From: an uncultured Burkholderiales bacterium | GTDB taxonomy: Bacteria > Pseudomonadota > Gammaproteobacteria > Burkholderiales > Burkholderiaceae_C | Reading direction: 5' to 3' | Assembly: GCA_903865035.1 (NCBI GenBank) | Contig: CAIPII010000162.1 | Coordinates: 1-36,522, forward strand | DNA length: 36,522 bases | Shown: positions 30,259 through 36,522 of the stretch, in pieces | Position numbering within the stretch: position 1 is the first letter of the stretch | Layout: each line of letters begins with the position of its first letter | Notes under the pieces: model-generated | What the model was told of the DNA's origin: nothing | The model's input: only the letters and a program-made list of their open reading frames with translations | Databases searched by the model: none | Translations under genes and position numbers: made by a program

Positions 30259-31266
30259 TCATTCTTTTTCGATGTGGCTTTTCTTGACCACATCTCCCCA
30301 GTAGGCAAACTCACTCTTCAAATATTGTTGCGCCTCCTCAGGCGAGGTGCTGAACCTGGGTTGCAGGCCAAGGCCCAAGAGTTTGCTCTCCATCTCTGGG
30401 GTGGAGACGATGCTCATGAGAGTGCTGTAGAGCAATTGAATGCGCGCTTTTGGGGTGCCTGCAGGCAAAAGCAGCATGAGCCACGTCACTGCTGTGAAAT
30501 CCGACATCCCTTGCTCTTTGAAGGTGGGCACCTGTGCAAAAAGACCCGCCAACCTTTTGGCGCTTCCCGTGGCGATGGGCCTCAGGCGCCCAGACTCCAC
30601 ATGTGGCCTCACCGTCGATGCGGTCTCAAGCGCCATGGATACATTGCCAGCAATCACATCAGAGAGCCCAGCCACACTGCCCTTGTAGGGGATGTGGGTG
30701 ATGTCAAGACCCAATCTTCTTTTGAGTTCTTCCATGGCCAAATGTGAAACCGTGCCATTTCCTGATGAGGCGTTGGTGAGTGGTGCGGGCGCTGTTTTGG
30801 CGACTTGGCTCAAATCCTTTAAGTTTTGAATGGGTAAATTGGGGTTCACGCACAGTACAAAAGGCAAATCGCCCACCAAACCAACCGCATCAAAATCTCT
30901 CAAAGTATCGTAATTGACCGCGTTGTAAATGTGCGGGTTGGTCTCGAGCGCAGACATGTGCGCCATCATCATCACAGAGCCGTTTGGAGGCGCCTTGGCG
31001 AGCAATCCCAAAGCAAGGGAGCCGCCTTGTCCAGGACGGTTGTCGATGATGATGCTCTCTGAGAGTTGAGTCGACATCTTCTCCGCAATCACCCGAGTCA
31101 CCATGTCTGTGGCTTGTCCTGGTGGAAAGCCAACCATCAATTTGACAACTTTGTTGCCCGTCGTCACCAGGCTTTGTGCCTGTGCTGTGTTGGCAAAACT
31201 TGAGGCCGCGACAAGTCCAATGGAGGACTGGATAAAAAAGTCGCGGCGATGGATGGGGCTGTTCAT
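30259..31266 (-). CDS. Bug/TctC-family solute-binding protein with Tat-like signal
   Basis: Periplasmic receptor of 335 aa. Its signal peptide contains a twin arginine (HRRDFFIQSSIGLVAASSFANTAQA), so export by Tat rather than Sec is plausible. Mature-domain signatures are VVKLMVGFPPGQATDMVTRVIAEKM, IIDNRPGQGGSLALG, NYDTLRDFDAVGLVGD, THIPYKGSVAGLSDVIAGNVSMALE and VPTFKEQGMSDFTAVTWLML. It lies in the Mo-hydroxylase/UbiD operon, 81 nt after the CoxG-like gene and 100 nt before a second solute-binding protein gene. Two receptors of different families in one operon suggest uptake of the pathway substrate or of two related compounds. Confidence 0.9.
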   Translation of the reverse strand: MNSPIHRRDFFIQSSIGLVAASSFANTAQAQSLVTTGNKVVKLMVGFPPGQATDMVTRVIAEKMSTQLSESIIIDNRPGQGGSLALGLLAKAPPNGSVMMMAHMSALETNPHIYNAVNYDTLRDFDAVGLVGDLPFVLCVNPNLPIQNLKDLSQVAKTAPAPLTNASSGNGTVSHLAMEELKRRLGLDITHIPYKGSVAGLSDVIAGNVSMALETASTVRPHVESGRLRPIATGSAKRLAGLFAQVPTFKEQGMSDFTAVTWLMLLLPAGTPKARIQLLYSTLMSIVSTPEMESKLLGLGLQPRFSTSPEEAQQYLKSEFAYWGDVVKKSHIEKE

Positions 31267-31347
31267 GAAAGTCTGTCTCCTTTTGCTTTATTTTTGAAAT
31301 TCAGCGGGGAACTCTGTCGGCTCCCTTGTGCTCATCAACGCGATGGA

Positions 31348-32016
31348 TCAATACATCCAACGAGCGGTGGTGATTGCAATGAGTGCGCCAAGCACACAAG
31401 CGGGAGCCAACCACCATGCCGGGACCATGGGTGTGCTGTGTGCAGGGTGTGCGGCTTGCGTTGCGGGTAATGACTGGCTTTGTGCACTTGGGGTCTGTGC
31501 GTTTGCAGCCTCTGGTGCAGCGTGCAAAGGGTTTGCGCTCGCAATGCTTGCGGCTTTGGCACTGACTTTGATTGGGTCAGGGTTGAGTTGCTCTTGAAAG
31601 GCTTTGAAGAAATCGTCGGTCATTTTCTTGGCCACACTGTCAATGAGCCTGGAGCCCACTTGCGCCAATTTACCGCCAACTTGCGCTTTGGCTTCATAAG
31701 ACAACTCAGTGCCTTGCGCAGTTTGAACCAATTTGACTTTGGAGGAGCCTTTGCCAAAGCCAACCGCTCCACCTTGACCTTCAAATTGCATGACGCAAGA
31801 CTCTGGGGCATTGACGTCCTCCATTTTGAGCGAGCCTTGAAAGCGTGCCCGAAGTGGACCAATTGCGGTTTTGATGGTGACTTTGAAATCGGTGTCTGAG
31901 AGTTTGTCCACGCTCTCACACCCAGGCAAGCAGGCTTTCAAAATTTCGGGGTCATTCAATGCTCTCCAGACCAACTCTCTGGGAGATGGGATTAATTTGG
32001 TGCCGATGATTTCCAT
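31348..32016 (-). CDS. CoxG-like SRPBCC protein with C-terminal membrane anchor
   Basis: CoxG/carbon monoxide dehydrogenase subunit G family protein, 222 aa. The first 150 residues form the SRPBCC domain (MEIIGTKLIPSPRELVWRALNDPEILKACLPGCESVDKLSDTDFKVTIKTAIGPLRARFQG, then GSSKVKLVQTAQGTELSYEAKAQVGGKLAQVGSRLIDSVAKKM). A Pro/Ala/Gln-rich linker leads to one C-terminal transmembrane helix, WWLAPACVLGALIAITTARWMY. In CO dehydrogenase operons CoxG anchors the enzyme at the cytoplasmic membrane. The neighbouring molybdenum hydroxylase could be tethered in the same way. It is separated from the crotonase gene by 98 nt and precedes the TctC gene. Confidence 0.88.
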   Translation of the reverse strand: MEIIGTKLIPSPRELVWRALNDPEILKACLPGCESVDKLSDTDFKVTIKTAIGPLRARFQGSLKMEDVNAPESCVMQFEGQGGAVGFGKGSSKVKLVQTAQGTELSYEAKAQVGGKLAQVGSRLIDSVAKKMTDDFFKAFQEQLNPDPIKVSAKAASIASANPLHAAPEAANAQTPSAQSQSLPATQAAHPAHSTPMVPAWWLAPACVLGALIAITTARWMY

Positions 32017-32114
32017 GATGGGTGCTCTTTAAATGGGAGTCTATTGGGAGGGGGAGAGAAAACCCTGTGCGAGCCTTTTGAACATCGCACAAGGTCAATG
32101 AAGAAGACCTGTGC

Positions 32115-32846
32115 TCAATGTGCCTTTTTCTTCATCTCTGCAGCCGTGTTGACCATGGAGTGCAGGCTTCTTGCGTAATCGATAGCACCTTGTTCGTCCA
32201 TTTTTGGGGCCACGCGTAAATATTCTTTGAGTCCCAATATTGCAGGTCTTGGTCGTGAGAGGAGCAACTCGCAGAAACGCTCAACTTCGTGGTCCACTTG
32301 CTCGTGCGCCACCACTTGGTTCACGATGCCAAAAGACAGCGCGCGGTGAGCATCGATGAAGTCGGCTGAGTAAGCCATCCAAAGAATCGCATTGCGGTTC
32401 ATGCGGTCATAAAGGGCAGACATCACCATGGTGGGCATTACATTGTGCGCAATCTCTGGGATGTTAAAGGTGGCCTGGTCGCTGGCAAAGGAGACGTCGC
32501 AAAGGGAGGCGACAGCTGTGCCGTAACCCATCACACGGCCTTTGAGAACGCCAATGACTGGCACTTGACAAGCCCTCAGCGCTTTGTAGCTGTTGAAGAT
32601 GGAATCGTACTCAGCTCTGCGTGTATAAGCCTCTGGTGATGGGGGGTGAGCTGCATCGCGCACACGACCAGTGCAGAAATCAGGTCCGGTGCTTGAGAGC
32701 ACCACTGCGTCAGAGGTTTCGTGTGCGCTCATGACCGCTTTGCTCAGTGCGGCTGCCATGCTGTCAGACACGCCATTGTCTTCGGGGCGATTGAATTGAA
32801 TTCTTAATAGACGGCCATCTTGTTTGATGATCAGGTGTTCACTCAT
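32115..32846 (-). CDS. enoyl-CoA hydratase/isomerase (crotonase) family protein
   Basis: Crotonase-fold protein of 243 aa, within the usual 240-270. Family landmarks are IQFNRPEDNGVSDSMAAALSKAVMSAHE, VVLSSTGPDFCTGR, VIGVLKGRVMGYGTAVASLCDVSFASDQATFNIPEIAHNVMPTM and FGIVNQVVAHEQVDHEV. The first oxyanion-hole motif departs from the common CAGADL (here CTGRVRD), and the GG of the usual ALGGG is YGTA. It acts on a CoA thioester in the cytoplasm: hydration, isomerisation or thioester hydrolysis are all possible. It overlaps the alpha/beta-hydrolase gene by 4 nt, so the two are translationally coupled. No CoA ligase is encoded in the window. Confidence 0.85.
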   Translation of the reverse strand: MSEHLIIKQDGRLLRIQFNRPEDNGVSDSMAAALSKAVMSAHETSDAVVLSSTGPDFCTGRVRDAAHPPSPEAYTRRAEYDSIFNSYKALRACQVPVIGVLKGRVMGYGTAVASLCDVSFASDQATFNIPEIAHNVMPTMVMSALYDRMNRNAILWMAYSADFIDAHRALSFGIVNQVVAHEQVDHEVERFCELLLSRPRPAILGLKEYLRVAPKMDEQGAIDYARSLHSMVNTAAEMKKKAH

Positions 32847-33670
32847 GATTGACTCCAGAGAGGGTTTTGAAAAAAGTGTCGCATCAAGGCTGCATTGAAA
32901 GCGCTTGGGTTGTCGATGTTGGGCAGGTGGCCTGAGTTTGCAATCACCTCAAGCTTGGCGCCTGGGATCAAGCCTTGCAGGGCTTTGTTGGCCTCAGGCA
33001 ATGGGCCGTCGTTGGCGCCCACCAAAAGCGTTGTGGGCACCGAGATCGTGTGAGCTTGGGACAAGAAGTCCAAGCCTTGAATGGCCCTTGCACAGCCACA
33101 AAACCCCTGCACCGAGGTGTTGGCAATGGTGTCGCAAAATGCGTTTTGCACCTCTGGGTGCGCTTGGGTGAAGGCCTCTCCAAACCACCTCAGTGTGGTT
33201 GGAACAGCAAGAGCTTGGGTGCCTTCTTTTTGAGCCAATTCAATGCGCTCGTCCCAAGGCTGGCCAGCCGCGCCTGGCATGTCTGCTCGCCCATCGCACA
33301 ACAACAGGCTTAGCAAACGAGAGCCGAACTGTGCGCCCAAACCAAAGCCACTCATGGAGCCCAAAGAGAGCCCAATGTAGTGAGCGCGCTCAATGTCTAA
33401 GCCATCTAGGATGCTGATGTGATCGTTCACCAAGTCTTGCATGGTGTAGGGGCCCATTGGTGCGCTCGATGCGCCGTGTCCTCTTGTGTCAGCACAAATC
33501 ACCCGAAAGCCACAAGCGGCGAGCAAATGGGCTTGCTCCACCCACATCATGCTGGAGCTCAAAATCGAGTGGGCCATCAAGACCGCAGGCCCACTTGGGT
33601 CTCCCAAAGTGTGAATGGCCAAATCCACATTGGGTGTGCAAATGATTTGCGTCTCGAAGTCTTGATTCAT
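32843..33670 (-). CDS. alpha/beta hydrolase, 3-oxoadipate enol-lactonase-like
   Basis: Serine hydrolase of 275 aa. The nucleophile elbow is GLSLGS (Ser102), the oxyanion region is LMAHSILSSSMMWVEQ, ADTRGHGASS follows strand 4, and the catalytic His lies in VIANSGHLPNIDNPSAF. LCDGRADMPGAAGQPWDERI resembles the cap region of PcaD-like enol-lactonases. The start at 33670 is chosen because AAGGA (33683-33679) lies 8 nt upstream. A longer frame to 33754 would overlap the Mo-hydroxylase gene and adds a low-complexity leader. It probably hydrolyses a lactone, ester or ring-cleavage product. It is followed directly by the crotonase gene, with a 4-nt overlap. Confidence 0.85.
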   Translation of the reverse strand: MNQDFETQIICTPNVDLAIHTLGDPSGPAVLMAHSILSSSMMWVEQAHLLAACGFRVICADTRGHGASSAPMGPYTMQDLVNDHISILDGLDIERAHYIGLSLGSMSGFGLGAQFGSRLLSLLLCDGRADMPGAAGQPWDERIELAQKEGTQALAVPTTLRWFGEAFTQAHPEVQNAFCDTIANTSVQGFCGCARAIQGLDFLSQAHTISVPTTLLVGANDGPLPEANKALQGLIPGAKLEVIANSGHLPNIDNPSAFNAALMRHFFQNPLWSQS

Positions 33671-33678
33671 GTTCAACG

Positions 33679-33683
33679 TCCTT
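33679..33683 (-). promoter_or_regulatory. ribosome binding site AAGGA deciding the hydrolase start
   Basis: On the minus strand AAGGA is followed by 8 nt and then the ATG at 33670. It lies in the 58-nt gap after the Mo-hydroxylase stop and supports the shorter hydrolase. Confidence 0.7.
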
Positions 33684-33728
33684 GGGCTTTGTGTGGTGGT
33701 AGGGGCAAGCGGTGCATCAAGCGCTGCA

Positions 33729-36143
33729 TCATGCGCTTTTGGATGTGCTTGCACACGCTTGCCACAAGGCTTGTGGTGTCATGGGCAAGTGGTCAATGTG
33801 AGCGCCAACAGTTGACAAAGCATCATTGATGGCAGAAGCCATGGCGGCAGGGGAACCCAAGTAGCCGGCTTCGCCCGAGCCTTTTTGGCCAAACTCGGTC
33901 AAAGGAGAGGGTGTGCAGTGGTCCACGATGGTGATCTCTGGCACTTCATGCGCGGAGGGCAACAAATAGTCCATGAAGGTGCCTGCCAAGAGTTGTCCGT
34001 CCTCAGAATAAGCAAACTTCTCCATGAGCGCAGCACCCAAGCCATGCGCAATGCCACCATAGGTCATCCCATGAACGACGTCTGGAGAAATCATGACGCC
34101 GCAGTCGTGGCCGCACACGTAGCGGTGGATGTGCACTTTGAAGGTGCCAGGATCGATGCTGGCCAAAATCACATGCGACTCAAAGGAGTGGCAAGGGTAC
34201 ATTTGAATGCGCCCCTCAGCCGTTGGGAGTCCTCCACCCGTGGGCACCTCCCAGACGAACTTCTCTTGCAGGCCGGGCTCCATGCCGCTTGGCAACAAGT
34301 GGTATTTGCGGTGCATGATCTCAATCAAAGCGGCCCACGAGAGCGATTGGCTTGGATCACTTGCCACGTGAATGGCGCCTCCTTCATAGATCAACTCCTC
34401 CTCACGCACCTTCAAGTGGTGGGCGGCAAGCTTCATGAGCTTTTGTTTGATTTTTTTGGCAGCCCCTGCCGCTGCACCGCCCAGCATGATGGCCATGCGA
34501 GAGCCCACAGGGCTGTTGGAGGGCAGTGCGTTCAGAGAATCCGCCTTGAGCACACGAATGCTCTCGGGGTCGCGGTCCAAGACTTCGGCCACCACCGTGG
34601 AGACAAGTGTTTCATGCGACTGACCGGATGAGGATGTGCCCATCAAGGCCGTCACCGAACCCGACAAGTCCACCCTCACCAAACAAGAATCCATCCAAGT
34701 GGTGGTGTCGTTTTTGGGGTTGAAGAGGGGCTCAAAGGAGGAGTTTCCACCAGAGGGCTCCAAGCATGTGGAAAAACCGATGCCCGCCAAAATGCCTTGC
34801 TCTCTTAAGCGATCACGCTTGGCGATGAGCTCCTCAATGTTCGCCTCCTTCAGCGCTTTGTCAAACACAACCGCGTAATCTCCCGAGTCATAATGCGTGC
34901 CACTTGGAATGAGGTAGGGGAATTGGTCGGGGGCGATCAAATTGCGTTTTCTCAGCGCAATGCGGTCCATTTGAAGAAAGCGCGCGACTTTGTCAATGCC
35001 TGTCTCAATGGCGTAATTGGTTGGGGCTTGCCCAAATCCACGAACCGCCTCTTGAGGGGTTTTGTTCGTCATCACCGCCATGGCATCGTAGGCGACACTG
35101 TGAATGGTGTAGGGGCCCACGATCGCACCAACGGGTTTGCCCAGTTGCAGAGGAGACCTTCCAGAATAAGCACCGATGTCATCCAAGGCGCGCATTTTCA
35201 TGCACTTGATTTCGCCATCTGGCTCAAACCCCAAGGTCACATCAAAGATGCGATCTGGGCCTTGCATGTCGCCACCGCGCATGTTCTCCAATCGGTCTTC
35301 CACCAAGCGCACAGGGCGTCCGAGTTTTTTGGCCAAATAGGCCACCAAGATCGTGTGCTTGAGGCCTCGCTTGACGCCATAGCTGCCTCCCACGTCTACA
35401 TCAAAGTGAACCCGCACGGCGTTCCCCGGCAAGCGCAAAGCTTTGGCCACTTGGTCGGGGAACTTGGGCATTTGAATCGATGCCCAAACATCCAGCACCC
35501 CTTGCGCATCGCTCCACTCACATGCCACCGCAAAAGTCTCAATGGGCACAGTTGAGTTGCGAGCCCATTTGACGCGGTAACTCAGTTGGTGCGTGCAAGC
35601 GGCCATTTCTTTGTCGACTTCACCCCAAACAAAGTGGCGATGAAAGATCACGTTGGAGCCGTGCTTGGGGTGAACCAAAGGAGCGCTCGGTAAAAGTGCC
35701 TCCTCGGGGTCCACCACGTGGGGCAAGACTTCATATTCAATGTTGACCCACTCGGCTGCATCTTCGGCCAAAGCGCGAGAGGTGGCCACCACAGCGGCAA
35801 CCCACTCACCTGCATAGCGCGCGTGTGAACCCGCCAAAGGATAACGCGTCACCTGCGGCGCATCAACGCCAGGAAGTGTTGCGTCCACATTGGCCCACAA
35901 TTCCTCACCGCACAGCACATCGACCACGCCTGGCATCTCCAGCGCAGCCTTTGAGTCGATGGATAAAATTTTTGCGCTTGCATAGGGACTCGATATCAAG
36001 GCCACGTGGAGCATGCCTGGGCGCTGAATGTCAGCTGCAAAGTGACCTTGGCCCAGCACAAAGCGTTGGTGCTCAACGGCTCTTCTGTGTTTGCCAATGT
36101 ATTTGAAAGGTTTGGCGTTGGGGAGGACTTGCTTAGCGGACAT
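33729..36143 (-). CDS. molybdenum hydroxylase large subunit (xanthine dehydrogenase/CoxL family)
   Basis: Molybdopterin-cytosine-dinucleotide-binding catalytic subunit, 804 aa, a normal length. Features: YIGKHRRAVEHQRFVLGQGHFAADI at the N-terminus, the Mo-cofactor regions DVDVGGSYGVKRGLKHTILVAYLAKKLGRPVRLVEDR and GTSSSGQSHETLVSTVVAEVLD, and the catalytic base Glu758 in GQKGSGEAGYLGSPAA. The loop that defines CO dehydrogenase form I (AYxCSFR) reads EAVRGFGQ here, so it is not a CO dehydrogenase. It should hydroxylate an aromatic N-heterocycle, furan-type CoA ester or aldehyde using water as oxygen source. It overlaps the 2Fe-2S subunit gene by 11 nt. The FAD subunit gene is not in the window and may lie upstream. 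Confidence 0.92.
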   Translation of the reverse strand: MSAKQVLPNAKPFKYIGKHRRAVEHQRFVLGQGHFAADIQRPGMLHVALISSPYASAKILSIDSKAALEMPGVVDVLCGEELWANVDATLPGVDAPQVTRYPLAGSHARYAGEWVAAVVATSRALAEDAAEWVNIEYEVLPHVVDPEEALLPSAPLVHPKHGSNVIFHRHFVWGEVDKEMAACTHQLSYRVKWARNSTVPIETFAVACEWSDAQGVLDVWASIQMPKFPDQVAKALRLPGNAVRVHFDVDVGGSYGVKRGLKHTILVAYLAKKLGRPVRLVEDRLENMRGGDMQGPDRIFDVTLGFEPDGEIKCMKMRALDDIGAYSGRSPLQLGKPVGAIVGPYTIHSVAYDAMAVMTNKTPQEAVRGFGQAPTNYAIETGIDKVARFLQMDRIALRKRNLIAPDQFPYLIPSGTHYDSGDYAVVFDKALKEANIEELIAKRDRLREQGILAGIGFSTCLEPSGGNSSFEPLFNPKNDTTTWMDSCLVRVDLSGSVTALMGTSSSGQSHETLVSTVVAEVLDRDPESIRVLKADSLNALPSNSPVGSRMAIMLGGAAAGAAKKIKQKLMKLAAHHLKVREEELIYEGGAIHVASDPSQSLSWAALIEIMHRKYHLLPSGMEPGLQEKFVWEVPTGGGLPTAEGRIQMYPCHSFESHVILASIDPGTFKVHIHRYVCGHDCGVMISPDVVHGMTYGGIAHGLGAALMEKFAYSEDGQLLAGTFMDYLLPSAHEVPEITIVDHCTPSPLTEFGQKGSGEAGYLGSPAAMASAINDALSTVGAHIDHLPMTPQALWQACASTSKSA

Positions 36144-36522
36144 GGGTTTGATCCTCTGAGGCAGTGGCCAGCATCACGGCGTCCACAATTTGTTGGTAAC
36201 CTGTGCAGCGGCAAAGGTTGCCACTGATGGCCTCTCGCACTTCTTCTTTGGTGGGGTGAGGCGTGTGTTGCAACAAATCATGACAGGCCACGAGCATGCC
36301 TGGCGTGCAGTAGCCGCATTGCAGTGCGTGCGTTTCACAAAAGGCGTCTTGCAACTTTGACATCACACCTCTTTGGGGCGCCAAACCTTCGACGGTTGTG
36401 ATGTTGGCGCCATTGACTTGCACCGCAAATGCGCAGCACGAGCGAATGGGCTCATCGTTGAGCAACACCGAGCACGCACCGCACACGCCGTGTTCACACC
36501 CAACGTGTGTGCCCGTGAGCGC
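36133..36522 (-). CDS. molybdenum hydroxylase 2Fe-2S subunit (CoxS/XdhC-like), partial
   Basis: Small iron-sulfur subunit that passes electrons from the Mo centre; its 5' end lies beyond the right edge. The plant-type ferredoxin cluster motif GCEHGVCGACSVLL is encoded right at the edge (a GTG inside it is not the start). It is followed by the fourth ligand region RSCCAF and by the second cluster motifs CGYCTPGM and NLCRCTGYQQIV. These give the full CxxCxC..C and CxxC..CxC pattern of the family. The stop overlaps the start of the large-subunit gene by 11 nt, indicating a coupled operon. Confidence 0.92.
   Translation of the reverse strand, partial: ALTGTHVGCEHGVCGACSVLLNDEPIRSCCAFAVQVNGANITTVEGLAPQRGVMSKLQDAFCETHALQCGYCTPGMLVACHDLLQHTPHPTKEEVREAISGNLCRCTGYQQIVDAVMLATASEDQTHVR

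Noticed and set aside
33671-33754. Longer start for the alpha/beta hydrolase
   Set aside because: It would overlap the end of the Mo-hydroxylase gene, adds a low-complexity leader and ignores the good AAGGA site before 33670.
33885-34631. Long plus-strand ORF (248 codons) opposite the Mo-hydroxylase gene
   Set aside because: It is an antisense shadow with no recognisable domains, lying wholly inside a strongly conserved gene; the same holds for 34893-35555.
33729-36143. Carbon monoxide dehydrogenase because of CoxL/CoxS/CoxG neighbours
   Set aside because: The form I active-site loop AYxCSFR is absent (EAVRGFGQ instead), and the neighbours are aromatic-type catabolic genes.
1-36522. CRISPR arrays, tRNA/rRNA genes, insertion sequences and phage genes
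   Set aside because: No regularly spaced repeats, tRNA-like cloverleaf ends, transposase motifs or integrase motifs were seen while reading both strands.

Overview
The window comes from a betaproteobacterium, most likely Burkholderiales (Comamonadaceae or a relative). The main reasons are at least five Bug/TctC-type periplasmic receptors, an LplT transporter with the order's typical N-terminus, and dense catabolic operons. Base composition is moderate: single 60-base lines I counted range from about 43 to 60 % G+C, with the right end tending higher. There are no rRNA or tRNA genes, transposases, integrases, phage genes or CRISPR arrays that I can see. The theme is catabolism of carboxylated aromatic or heterocyclic acids, with one envelope/nutrient block in the middle.

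Layout. (1) 1-2675, minus strand: an omega-amino-acid:pyruvate aminotransferase followed by two tandem TctC receptors, the second cut by the window edge. (2) 3328-8722, minus: a tight five-gene operon of FAD monooxygenase, TctC receptor, class II aldolase-type decarboxylase, 4,5-dihydroxyphthalate-decarboxylase-like protein and gentisate-dioxygenase-like bicupin. (3) 8845-11005: a Mak-type fructokinase divergent from a LigW-like 5-carboxyvanillate decarboxylase. (4) 11228-19881: a small unknown protein, UDP-glucose dehydrogenase (ugd), a convergent operon of lplT plus a GT4 glycosyltransferase, and a divergent exbD-tonB-receptor-exbB operon. The lplT/exbD intergenic region carries two back-to-back PHO-box-like elements, each exactly 10 nt from a -10-like hexamer. 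(5) 20090-21139: a DksA/TraR zinc-finger protein and a VirB1/IagB-like lytic transglycosylase. (6) 21248-26990: an operon of TctC, SnoaL-like protein and Tat-exported amidohydrolase, divergent from a Tat-exported thiamine-diphosphate (ThDP) enzyme and a mono-heme cytochrome c. (7) 27136 to the right edge, minus: a long operon of a 2Fe-2S subunit, a molybdenum hydroxylase, an alpha/beta hydrolase, a crotonase, a CoxG-like protein, a Tat-type TctC receptor, a second solute-binding protein and a UbiD-family decarboxylase.

How it may work together. Five decarboxylase-type families (UbiD, LigW/amidohydrolase, Tat-amidohydrolase, dihydroxyphthalate decarboxylase, class II aldolase) plus a ThDP enzyme lie within 36 kb, each near binding proteins for carboxylates. 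The most unusual parts are the apparently periplasmic ThDP enzyme/cytochrome c/amidohydrolase module, and the predicted phosphate-starvation region joining a dedicated TonB system to membrane-lipid genes. All functional links are inferences from gene content and motifs; no searches were run.
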